From positions 1-8,098 of the forward strand of contig QHXE01000608.1 of NCBI GenBank assembly GCA_003222835.1: 8,098 nt of DNA. The letters run 5' to 3'. Positions within the stretch are counted from its first letter, which is position 1. Each line of letters opens with the position of its first letter. The notes below the pieces were generated by a model, which ran no database searches, was not told the DNA's origin, and was given only the letters and a program-made list of their open reading frames with translations. A program made the position numbers and the translations under genes. Positions 1 through 5,415 of this stretch are shown one piece after another. Origin of the DNA: Acidobacteriota bacterium. Lineage in GTDB: Bacteria > Acidobacteriota > Blastocatellia > Pyrinomonadales > Pyrinomonadaceae.

Positions 1-79
1 GGTAAGTGATTAGCTTGCGATTGGTAGCCTGCGCAAGTCGGCAACTGCCACTACATCTCCGTGTGCTACACTGGATTTG

Positions 80-1462
80 ATGAAGGGCCGCGTTCTGATC
101 ATCGACAAGGACCGCGAGTTTTCTGAGAGACTGCGTGACGAGCTGAGGGTCCTCGGCTATGAAGTTCTGGCCGCCGCCAACTCCAAAGCGGGAGTCGAAG
201 TTGCCCAAGTTTTTTCTCCTTCAGTCATCATCACAGATAGTTTTTCGATTGGTCCCGATGCGCTCTCCGGGCTCAAAGAGTTGCGCACGAGCCAACCCCA
301 GACGCCCGTCATCATCGCCGGAGATCAGAGTTCAATCGAGACCGCTGTCCGCGCAATTCAGGAAGAAGGCGCGTATCACTATTTCCAGAAACCTGTCGAT
401 GCGGAGAAGCTCCGCGTGGTTCTGGAGCGAGCCGTCGAGTTGGCTGAGGCTCGTCGCGAAAATGAAATTCTGCGGAAGGAATTGCGCGACCGCGGAGCCT
501 TCGGCGAACTGGTCGGAAATTCCGAGCCGATGCAAAAAGTCTATCTGCTCATCGAACAGGTGGCTTCGTCTTCCGCTTCGGTTTTGATCACTGGAGAATC
601 GGGCACCGGAAAGGAATTGGTAGCGCGCACGATTCACAATCTGAGTCCGAGACGCAACGCGCCGTTTCTGGCGATTAACTGCTCGGCGATTCCTGACACG
701 CTCATGGAGTCGGAGCTCTTCGGCCACGAGAAAGGCGCGTTTACGGGCGCGGTTTCTCGAAGGCATGGCTGTTTCGAGTTGGCGAACACGGGAACTTTGC
801 TGCTGGACGAGATTGGCGAAATGCCTTCGCTGTTGCAGGCAAAACTCCTGCGCGTGATCGAAGAGCGCGTCGTCCATCGTTTGGGTAGTCGCAAAGACAT
901 CCCGATCGATGTGCGCATTCTAGCGGCCACTAATAAAGACCCGCAAACGGCAGTCGTTGACGGAAGCCTGCGGGAGGACCTGCTGTACCGCCTGAACGTA
1001 ATCACGATTCACATGCCGCCGCTGGCCGAGCGCATTGAAGACTTGCCGTTACTCGCTCAGCATTTGGTCACGCGCCTGGCGGCGAAACATAGTCGGCCAG
1101 CCCGCTTTATCAGTCCCGCAGCCTTGGACGCGCTGCGCTTTCATTCATGGCCCGGAAACGTCCGCGAGCTGCGCAATGTAGTCGAGCGTGCGGTTGTGAT
1201 CTGTTCGGGCGAGCAGATTGAGCGACATCACTTCGCGCCTTATCCTTTCGACCAGCGACAGAGACAGCGCGCCGAGGATACCGTCACGTTTCCCGTCGGC
1301 ACTCCCCTGGAGGACATTGAGCGCCAGATGATTCTGCGCACGCTGGACAAAACCGGGAACAACAAGACGAAGGCGGCCGATTTACTAGAGATTAGCCTGA
1401 AGACGCTTCATAACAAGTTGAATTCGTATCGAGCGCGAGGTTTACTTCACGACAGGGGATAA
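80..1462 (+). CDS. Sigma-54-dependent response regulator, NtrC family, atypical receiver
   Basis: This is a 460-residue three-domain activator of sigma-54 RNA polymerase. The N-terminal receiver (about 1-120) keeps the phospho-acceptor D53 and the conserved K104. The acidic pair is D9-K10 instead of two acidic residues, the Thr/Ser normally matching NtrC T82 is G81, and the usual Met-Pro after the Asp is missing. The AAA+ domain (about 143-375) is complete: Walker A GESGTGKE at 172-179, the sigma-54 contact loop GAFTGA at 219-224, Walker B ending D243-E244, and arginines R298 and R304 in the arginine-finger segment. A Fis-type helix-turn-helix lies at about 412-460. The chosen start is the ATG at 80; an in-frame TTG immediately precedes it, and no strong ribosome-binding site is visible. 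No partner histidine kinase is in the window, so the signal and target genes are unknown. The family assignment is secure; whether the receiver responds to phosphorylation is open. Confidence 0.96.
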   Translation: MKGRVLIIDKDREFSERLRDELRVLGYEVLAAANSKAGVEVAQVFSPSVIITDSFSIGPDALSGLKELRTSQPQTPVIIAGDQSSIETAVRAIQEEGAYHYFQKPVDAEKLRVVLERAVELAEARRENEILRKELRDRGAFGELVGNSEPMQKVYLLIEQVASSSASVLITGESGTGKELVARTIHNLSPRRNAPFLAINCSAIPDTLMESELFGHEKGAFTGAVSRRHGCFELANTGTLLLDEIGEMPSLLQAKLLRVIEERVVHRLGSRKDIPIDVRILAATNKDPQTAVVDGSLREDLLYRLNVITIHMPPLAERIEDLPLLAQHLVTRLAAKHSRPARFISPAALDALRFHSWPGNVRELRNVVERAVVICSGEQIERHHFAPYPFDQRQRQRAEDTVTFPVGTPLEDIERQMILRTLDKTGNNKTKAADLLEISLKTLHNKLNSYRARGLLHDRG

Positions 1463-1476
1463 GCGATTAGGTCTTT

Positions 1477-1511
1477 TCATTTTCCATTCGTCATTTGTTA
1501 TTTGCCATCTT
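1477..1511. repeat. Degenerate heptamer tandem repeat (TCATTTG-like)
   Basis: Five consecutive 7-base units can be read here: TCATTTT, CCATTCG, TCATTTG, TTATTTG and CCATCTT. They start 15 bases after the stop codon of the sigma-54 activator. The same motif in reverse complement (CAAATGA, CCAATGG) sits at the far end of the inverted-repeat element, next to the start of the next gene. Heptameric short tandem repeats of this kind are known in bacterial intergenic DNA. The function here is unknown. Confidence 0.6.
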
Positions 1512-1673
1512 AACGCCCTCTCCCTTTGGGAGAGGGTTGGGTGAGGGCTTAGCTAGAACAAGACATACCACTCTGTTTTTTCTTTTTCTATGCTTCGCAC
1601 CCTCACCCCTAGCCCCTCTCCCAAAGGGAGATGGGAATAAGAATGAGAACTGTCAAATGACCAATGGAAAATG
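1478..1673. repeat. Palindromic intergenic element with 19/20 terminal inverted repeats
   Basis: The outer arms 1478-1497 and 1654-1673 are inverted repeats matching at 19 of 20 positions. Inside them, 1520-1536 and 1614-1630 are a perfect 17-bp inverted pair, and 1539-1547 pairs perfectly with 1600-1608. Each inner arm is itself a hairpin: CCCTCTCCC-TTT-GGGAGAGGG at 1516-1536, and a weaker version near 1614-1635. The centre (about 1550-1597) is T-rich and encodes nothing recognisable. The inner sequence belongs to the CCCTCTCCC...GGTGAGGG type of intergenic repeat seen in many unrelated bacteria; its translation produces spurious proteins with strings such as SPFGRGLGEG. No transposase is present. 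The right arm contains the start codon of the following metalloenzyme gene, so the element also forms that gene's leader and might attenuate read-through from the upstream regulator. Confidence 0.75.
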
Positions 1674-2557
1674 TTCTCCTCTTCTTCATCGATGGTTTGG
1701 GAATCGGGACGCGCGGGCCACACAACCCCTTTGACGGTTTGGAAGAGGTCGCACCTTTAGCGATTTTTCAAGCCGAACGCACGTTGGTGCCCTTCGATGG
1801 TGTGCTGGCGCCGACTGATGCATGCATGGGAATTGCCGGCCGGCCGCAAAGCGCGTCGGGGCAAACAACGATTCTAACCGGAATCAACGCGCCGGCGGCG
1901 ATCGGCTATCACAAACAGGGCTTTCCAAATCAGGCGCTGCTGGATATCATTCGCGAGCATTCAATCTTTGTTCAGCTTAAGAAGGCGGGCATTCATCCGA
2001 TCGCTTTTGCTAATACCTACACCCGAGCGTTCTTTGAGAGCCGGCCGCGCTGGGTTTCAGCCACGACTGCCGCCGTCGAAGCTGCCGGCTTGTCCTTTAA
2101 CACACTGCCGGATCTGATCGCTGGTCGCGCGGTGTATCAGGACTTTACGAATGCCACCTTGATTGAGCGCGGCGAGACGGTTAAGTCGCGGACTCCGGAA
2201 GAAGCCGGAGATGTATTGTCGGACATCGTCGCTGCGAACAAATTCACGCTTTACGAATACTTCATCACCGACAAGATCGGCCATGCGCAAGACCGAGAAG
2301 CGGCAAATCGAGTGCTGCCGATGCTGGCGCGCTTCATTCGCACGCTGCTGGCGAAACTGGACCTTGAGCGCTCAACGGTCATCCTGACCAGCGATCATGG
2401 CAATATCGAAGATCTTTCAGTGCGCAATCACACTCTGAATCCAGTGCCCACGATTGTGTGGGGTAAAGGTCGAGAGATGATAGCCTCACGGACTCGCTCA
2501 CTTGTCGACATCACTCCGGCAATCGTTGAGCGGCTAACAGGGGCAGTTCGCAATTGA
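1664..2557 (+). CDS. Alkaline-phosphatase-superfamily metalloenzyme (phosphoglycerate mutase/phosphopentomutase-like)
   Basis: This 297-residue protein belongs to the superfamily of two-metal phospho-transfer enzymes that includes cofactor-independent phosphoglycerate mutase, phosphopentomutase and alkaline phosphatase. The visible metal-ligand pattern is complete: D10 in the N-terminal IDGLG motif, D203 and H207 in TDKIGHAQD, D244-H245 in TSDHGN, and H256 in RNHTLNP. The segment GRPQSASGQTTILTG, around residues 60-74, occupies the place of the nucleophile loop; S65, T68 or T69 could be the nucleophile. It is shorter than classical ApgM or GpmI enzymes (about 400-510 residues) and seems to lack their large inserted cap domain. 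The ATG at 1664 is chosen because it puts the first metal Asp at the usual residue 10; it lies inside the upstream repeat and has only a weak ribosome-binding site. It overlaps the downstream permease by one base. The substrate cannot be told from sequence. Confidence 0.88.
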   Translation: MENVLLFFIDGLGIGTRGPHNPFDGLEEVAPLAIFQAERTLVPFDGVLAPTDACMGIAGRPQSASGQTTILTGINAPAAIGYHKQGFPNQALLDIIREHSIFVQLKKAGIHPIAFANTYTRAFFESRPRWVSATTAAVEAAGLSFNTLPDLIAGRAVYQDFTNATLIERGETVKSRTPEEAGDVLSDIVAANKFTLYEYFITDKIGHAQDREAANRVLPMLARFIRTLLAKLDLERSTVILTSDHGNIEDLSVRNHTLNPVPTIVWGKGREMIASRTRSLVDITPAIVERLTGAVRN

Positions 2558-3951
2558 TGGAAACACCGTCTGCGAAATCATCAAACGAAGCGCCCAATCC
2601 GGTGCCGCGATATTCTTATTACGCGCTGTCGATTCTTACCCTGGTCAACTTTCTCAACTATATAGACCGTCAGATGGTTCCGGCAGTCGCTACGTCGATG
2701 CAGAGCGACTTGCACCTTTCGGATACGGAACTCGGAGCGATGGAAGCCGCGCTGCTCGTTTCTTTCACCGTGTTGGCGCCACTGTTTGGTTGGTTGGGGG
2801 ATCGTTGGTCGCGCACGAAGCTTATGGCTTCGGCGGCTGTAATTTGGAGCCTCGCCACCGGGCTTACGGCGATCATAGATCATTCGCCATTGCTGCCCCC
2901 GGCCTTGCAAACTCATCTACCGCTCGTAGAACTGCCGTTGATGCTCTCAGGCGTTGGTATTGCGATTTGCTCAGTGCGCGCCTTCGTCGGTATCGGCGAG
3001 TCATCGTACTCAACGATCACCCCGACGCTTATCGCGGATTACTTTCCGCCTCAGCGCCGCGCGACCGCGTTGGGCGTTTTTCAAATCGCGATCCCGATGG
3101 GCTTTGCGCTGGGTTTCTTTATCGGCGCGTTGCTCGATCACTTCTTTGGCTGGCGGTGGGCGTTCATGATTGTGGGACTGCCTGGACTAATCACCGCAGG
3201 TTTTCTCTGGAAGCTGCGCGAACCTGAGCGCGGAACAACTGAACTTCGCTCGACGCAGCCGGCCGCCGCTTCTCAACCATGGCTGCGCACCTGCTGGAGA
3301 ATCCTGACGACGCGTGACTGGTTGTTGTCGACTGCCGGTTACACGGCGCTGACTTTCGTGCTGGGTGCGTTTGCAACCTGGGCCAAGAAATTGCTCGAAA
3401 CTGAAAAGCATATGGGCAAACTCACCGCTGGGATCGTGATTGGCGCCATCACCCTGTTCGCGGGATTCGCGGGCAGCTATGGCGGCGGCAGGCTCGCAGA
3501 TTGGATTGCGACGAAACGGCGGAATGGCCACTTCCTGGTCTGCGCTGCGAGCAGTTTATTGGGGATTATTCCGAGCGTACTTGCCCTGATTTTACATCGG
3601 CCCCTTCTGTTTCTGCCCGCAATCTTTCTCGTAGTCGCCTTCCTGTTCGCGAACAACGCACCTTTTCACGCGATCCTTATTAGCAGCGTACCGCCATCGA
3701 TTCGCGCGTCGGCAATGGCGCTCAACATTGTTACCATTCATTTGCTTGGCGATGTTATTTCGCGATCCGGAGTTGGCGTCCTTTCCGATTCTTTCGCTGC
3801 CGGTCGGCTGTCCATGCTTGCCGGGTTGGCAAGAACCATCGGAATCGACCCGGTGACTGAACATCTAACAAGCGCTTTGCTCGTGGTGCCAGCGGCGCTC
3901 TTCGTATCAGCGTTCTTTTTTTATTGGGGTGGACGAAAATATGCGAAGTGA
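2557..3951 (+). CDS. MFS transporter, spinster-like family
   Basis: This is a 464-residue integral membrane protein with the hydrophobic pattern of a 12-helix major facilitator permease. The N-terminus carries NFLNYIDRQMV (31-41), a hallmark of the spinster/Spns-like branch and related MFS carriers. The loop after helix 2 carries the MFS motif A, GWLGDRWSRTK at 78-88. An amphipathic loop around 221-240 separates the two six-helix halves, and the second half starts near the RDW segment. The start is ATG 2557, which shares its A with the upstream TGA (TGATG). That arrangement typically gives translational coupling, and an AGGGG stretch about 13 bases upstream can serve as the ribosome-binding site. 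Eukaryotic Spns proteins move sphingolipid or lysophospholipid phosphates, but bacterial substrates are mostly unknown. The tight coupling to a phosphatase-superfamily enzyme suggests a shared, possibly phosphorylated, substrate; this is inference. Confidence 0.93.
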   Translation: METPSAKSSNEAPNPVPRYSYYALSILTLVNFLNYIDRQMVPAVATSMQSDLHLSDTELGAMEAALLVSFTVLAPLFGWLGDRWSRTKLMASAAVIWSLATGLTAIIDHSPLLPPALQTHLPLVELPLMLSGVGIAICSVRAFVGIGESSYSTITPTLIADYFPPQRRATALGVFQIAIPMGFALGFFIGALLDHFFGWRWAFMIVGLPGLITAGFLWKLREPERGTTELRSTQPAAASQPWLRTCWRILTTRDWLLSTAGYTALTFVLGAFATWAKKLLETEKHMGKLTAGIVIGAITLFAGFAGSYGGGRLADWIATKRRNGHFLVCAASSLLGIIPSVLALILHRPLLFLPAIFLVVAFLFANNAPFHAILISSVPPSIRASAMALNIVTIHLLGDVISRSGVGVLSDSFAAGRLSMLAGLARTIGIDPVTEHLTSALLVVPAALFVSAFFFYWGGRKYAK

Positions 3952-3967
3952 TCCGGGGGCTCGTTAC

Positions 3968-4255
3968 TCATGCGCGAGTCTTTTGTTTCCGGCGGCTCTT
4001 GATTGCGGGTTCGCTTTGGCACTTTTGGGAACAGAAGAAAGCTTCTGCTGAACCAATGGCGCGACCAGCAGGTATCCAAGTCCCGCAGGCTTCGCAGCGA
4101 ACCAATTTCTCGGACTTTTGTGTCGGCGAGGCTGTCTGCTGGAAATGGCGAACGGTCCTAAATAATTCGTTGATGAGCGCGCGATACGGACGCAACCGTC
4201 GATAAAGCAAAACCAACAGCAGAACGACGAGGCCGATAACAACTAGAACTTTCAA
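3968..4255 (-). CDS. PP0621-like membrane-anchored zinc-finger protein
   Basis: This is a 95-residue protein. Residues 2-17 form one strongly hydrophobic helix. A charged stretch follows, then a small cysteine cluster: C54-x2-C57 in RCEACGTWIP, and C75-x3-C79 in FFCSQKC. The arrangement of one membrane helix, a basic linker and a CxxCG...P...FCS zinc-binding knuckle matches small PP0621-type proteins, whose function is not established. The start is a TTG at 4255; the frame offers no ATG or GTG nearby, and AAGG at 4265-4268 sits 9 bases upstream, which supports it. The gene lies 51 bases after the ribbon-helix-helix gene on the same strand. It converges with the MFS gene, with only 16 bases between stops and no visible terminator hairpin. 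Confidence 0.8.
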   Translation of the reverse strand: MKVLVVIGLVVLLLVLLYRRLRPYRALINELFRTVRHFQQTASPTQKSEKLVRCEACGTWIPAGRAIGSAEAFFCSQKCQSEPAIKSRRKQKTRA

Positions 4256-4306
4256 AACTTCTTACCTTGTGCGCTGCGCCGCTGCTGGTTCCTAATCTGT
4301 TCGGGG

Positions 4307-4585
4307 CTAACGATCTTCGCTGCGGCGACCTCCTTCGGCAGCGTAAGGCAAGTCGTCCTTGCGTCGGCGCGGAAATGGATCGGTGCCGCGTCGCCGCGAA
4401 GCCGAGTTCGGCGTACGGCGGTCGATAGAGCCGGGCGGAAGGTTGCGCCCGTGAATCGCCTCAGTAAGGATTCGCGTAATCTCCTGTGAAAGCGTGCGAT
4501 GCTCGGCCGCCGCGCGACGGCGGAGGGATTCCTTCAGCTCATTCGGAACGTAGGCGCCGATGAACACTCCTTTGCGATTGGCCAT
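4307..4585 (-). CDS. Small ribbon-helix-helix (Arc/MetJ-type) DNA-binding protein
   Basis: This is a 92-residue protein. Residues 6-14 (GVFIGAYVP) look like the beta-strand of a ribbon-helix-helix domain. It is followed by helix A (about 15-30, NELKESLRRRAAAEHR) and helix B (about 32-46, starting LSQEITRIL). Arc-family proteins dimerise through the strand and read the DNA major groove. The C-terminal half (about 47-92) is low in hydrophobics and rich in Arg, Pro and Asp, so it is probably disordered. The ATG at 4585 is chosen over an in-frame TTG at 4618 because a strong AAGGAGA lies 10 bases upstream. No toxin gene is adjacent: the downstream neighbour is a membrane zinc-finger protein and the upstream neighbour is rnpB. 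It therefore looks more like a stand-alone regulator than an antitoxin. Its target is unknown. Confidence 0.85.
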   Translation of the reverse strand: MANRKGVFIGAYVPNELKESLRRRAAAEHRTLSQEITRILTEAIHGRNLPPGSIDRRTPNSASRRRGTDPFPRRRKDDLPYAAEGGRRSEDR

Positions 4586-4595
4586 GTGGTTCGGG

Positions 4596-4602
4596 TCTCC
4601 TT
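4596..4602 (-). promoter_or_regulatory. Shine-Dalgarno AAGGAGA deciding the start of the RHH gene
   Basis: On the minus strand AAGGAGA lies 10 bases before the ATG at 4585. It is the strongest ribosome-binding site in the window and rules out the longer TTG-initiated reading. Confidence 0.75.
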
Positions 4603-4738
4603 GTGAAAAGCCGTCCAACGATTAACGAAGAACACTTCAGCGCTATAGATGAGAGCGCCACCATCCGCGGTTACTATTCGTCGGGAAATGCGCATGGCAA
4701 ATCGAGCAAGTCTATAAGCCGAATTCTGTTCTCCGATC

Positions 4739-4770
4739 GATCTCAGAACTGAAATCTCAAATCTGAGATC
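4739..4770 (-). repeat. Palindromic repeat forming P19 of rnpB
   Basis: In the RNA sense GATCTCAG (4770-4763) pairs perfectly with CTGAGATC (4746-4739). It encloses TTTGAGATTTC, part of the shared motif. It lies between the 3' strand of P2 and the 3' strand of P4, where a P19 helix occurs in some bacteria. Plus-strand positions 4754-4770 are identical to 5132-5148. Confidence 0.8.
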
Positions 4771-4850
4771 AACCAAAGTGGCGATCATTCCTCTAGCCCG
4801 ACCGTTGCCGATCGGATCAAGCGATCTACCCGAAGGTCGTAGCAGATTCC

Positions 4851-4881
4851 CGAAATCTGAGATCGAGATCTCAAATCTGAG
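4851..4881 (-). repeat. Double palindromic repeat in the P16/P17 region of rnpB
   Basis: In the RNA sense this holds CTCAGATTTGAG (4881-4870), then a GAGATC...GATCTC pair, then a second partial copy CTCAGATTTC. The block is enclosed by AGCAG (4887-4883) and CTGCT (4846-4842), so it sits at the tip of an extended arm opposite the GGU motif. Its plus-strand 4868-4881 segment is identical to 4754-4767 and 5132-5145. Confidence 0.8.
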
Positions 4882-4992
4882 TTACTGCTTCGGGCGGGCA
4901 GCCCTGTTGACGCCTCCCTATTTGATCTTGCACCGCGAGGAGTTTGCCTGGCCGCGCATGTCACCACACGCGCCGGTGCGCTCTTACATTAA

Positions 4993-5004
4993 GCCCTTGC
5001 GGGC
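4993..5004 (-). other. Extra GCAA-capped hairpin in the P13 loop of rnpB
   Basis: In the RNA, GCCC-GCAA-GGGC is a four-pair stem with a GNRA tetraloop. It interrupts the usual GGUGCGGUAAGAGCGCACC block between GGUGCGG and GUAAGAGCGCACC. In E. coli M1 RNA these two halves are directly joined. Confidence 0.75.
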
Positions 5005-5030
5005 CGCACCATTTCACCCATCACCAGACC

Positions 5031-5060
5031 TGAGAATTTGAAATCTCGGATTTGAAATCC
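5031..5060 (-). repeat. Two adjacent palindromic repeats in P12 of rnpB
   Basis: In the RNA sense GGATTTCAAATCC (5060-5048) folds as a five-pair hairpin. It is directly followed by GAGATTTCAAATTCTC (5047-5032), which folds with one mismatch. Both share the ATTTCAAAT core, related to the CTCAGATTTGAG copies elsewhere in the gene. They are enclosed by CCTG and CAGG, which close the P12 arm. Confidence 0.78.
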
Positions 5061-5130
5061 CAAAACCCCAGGCCGGTCGGCTGGTCTGCTTTCTGTTGCA
5101 CTTGTCGTCATCCGAGAGAATCGAACTTCC

Positions 5131-5148
5131 GATCTCAAATCTGAGATC
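5131..5148 (-). repeat. Palindromic repeat in P9 of rnpB
   Basis: GATCTCA-GATT-TGAGATC is a perfect 7-bp hairpin in an 18-base palindromic unit. It lies just after the P8 hairpin (GCCCGCTAACGGCGGG) and is flanked by TTCC and GGAA, which extend the arm. It is the cleanest copy of the motif in the window. Confidence 0.8.
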
Positions 5149-5238
5149 TGAAATTAAGGAATTCACTCGAACGCCCCGCCGTTAGCGGGCTCGATGCCCT
5201 ACGGTGTTCGGACTTTCCTCTCCTTCGCGTCGCTCAGA

Positions 5239-5255
5239 GTCTCAAAATTTGAAAC
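5239..5255 (-). repeat. Diverged palindromic repeat at the tip of P3 of rnpB
   Basis: GTTTCAA (5255-5249) pairs with TTGAGAC (5245-5239) with one G-U pair. The outer P3 stem is CTTCGC (5271-5266) with GCGAAG (5228-5223). The sequence resembles the other copies but is more diverged. Confidence 0.6.
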
Positions 5256-5309
5256 CAGAAAACTGCGAAGCAGCGATCACCCGACTTGCTCACTTGCCAA
5301 GGCAAATTG

Positions 5310-5315
5310 ATTATA
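5310..5315 (-). promoter_or_regulatory. rnpB promoter -10 box
   Basis: A perfect TATAAT on the minus strand ends about 17 bases before the predicted 5' end of RNase P RNA. Transcription would start near 5301-5303, leaving a short 5' extension to be trimmed. No good -35 is present at 16-18 bp spacing. Instead an imperfect dyad (5322-5348) covers that region. Confidence 0.65.
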
Positions 5316-5321
5316 CCACGG

Positions 5322-5348
5322 GTGTTCAACAGGTACAGCCGTTAACAC
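5322..5348. promoter_or_regulatory. Imperfect dyad over the rnpB -35 region
   Basis: GTGTTCAAC (5322-5330) and GTTAACAC (5341-5348) are inverted repeats with one bulged base, separated by 10 bases. The dyad lies between the stop codon of the CPBP-family gene and the rnpB -10 box. It has no U-tract on either strand, so a protein-binding site is as likely as a terminator. Confidence 0.35.
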
Positions 5349-5415
5349 TCAGTTCTTAAAAAGGACTAAAACTGCCGGAATGTTTCCCAAAGTCGAACGG
5401 ATTCGCGTGTTCGCT

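Larger units (their letters stand above)
4703..5292 (-). ncRNA. rnpB: RNase P RNA (A-type), expanded by palindromic repeats
   Basis: This is the catalytic RNA of RNase P, which matures tRNA 5' ends. Universally conserved blocks are present in order on the minus strand: GAGGAAAGUCCGAACACC (5220-5203, 5' strand of P4), AGUGCAACAGAAAGCAGACC (5102-5083), GGGUGAAAUGGUGCGG, UAAGAGCGCACC, CAAACUCC, CAAGAUCAAAUAGGG, the tRNA-CCA-binding GGU in GGGUAG (4831-4826), and ACAGAAUUCGGCUUAUAG (4729-4712, 3' strand of P4). The ends close a perfect 9-bp P1: GAGCAAGUC (5291-5283) with GACUUGCUC (4712-4704). P2 can form from GGUGAUC and GAUCGCC. The length is about 590 nt against a usual 350-400. The excess lies in P3, P9, P12, P16/P17 and P19, all carrying versions of one self-complementary motif, plus an extra hairpin in P13. 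Helix names are by manual alignment to E. coli M1 RNA. Exact ends are estimated from P1 pairing. No convincing terminator is visible after it. Confidence 0.96.

Noticed and set aside
1495..1734. Open frame of 79 codons between the regulator and the metalloenzyme
   Set aside because: It translates the intergenic repeat (SPFGRGLGEG-type product) and runs into the real gene in another frame, with no ribosome-binding site or recognisable domain.
4307..4585. RHH protein as the antitoxin of a toxin-antitoxin pair
   Set aside because: No toxin-like gene is adjacent. The next gene is a membrane zinc-finger protein, and the preceding locus is rnpB.
4778..5041. Open frames on both strands within 4534-5041
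   Set aside because: They lie inside or across rnpB. Their repeated residues come from the palindromic motif and they have no ribosome-binding sites.
4739..5255. Repeated palindromes suggesting a CRISPR array
   Set aside because: Spacing is irregular (roughly 60-130 bases), copies are diverged, and the material between them is conserved RNase P RNA. No cas genes are present.
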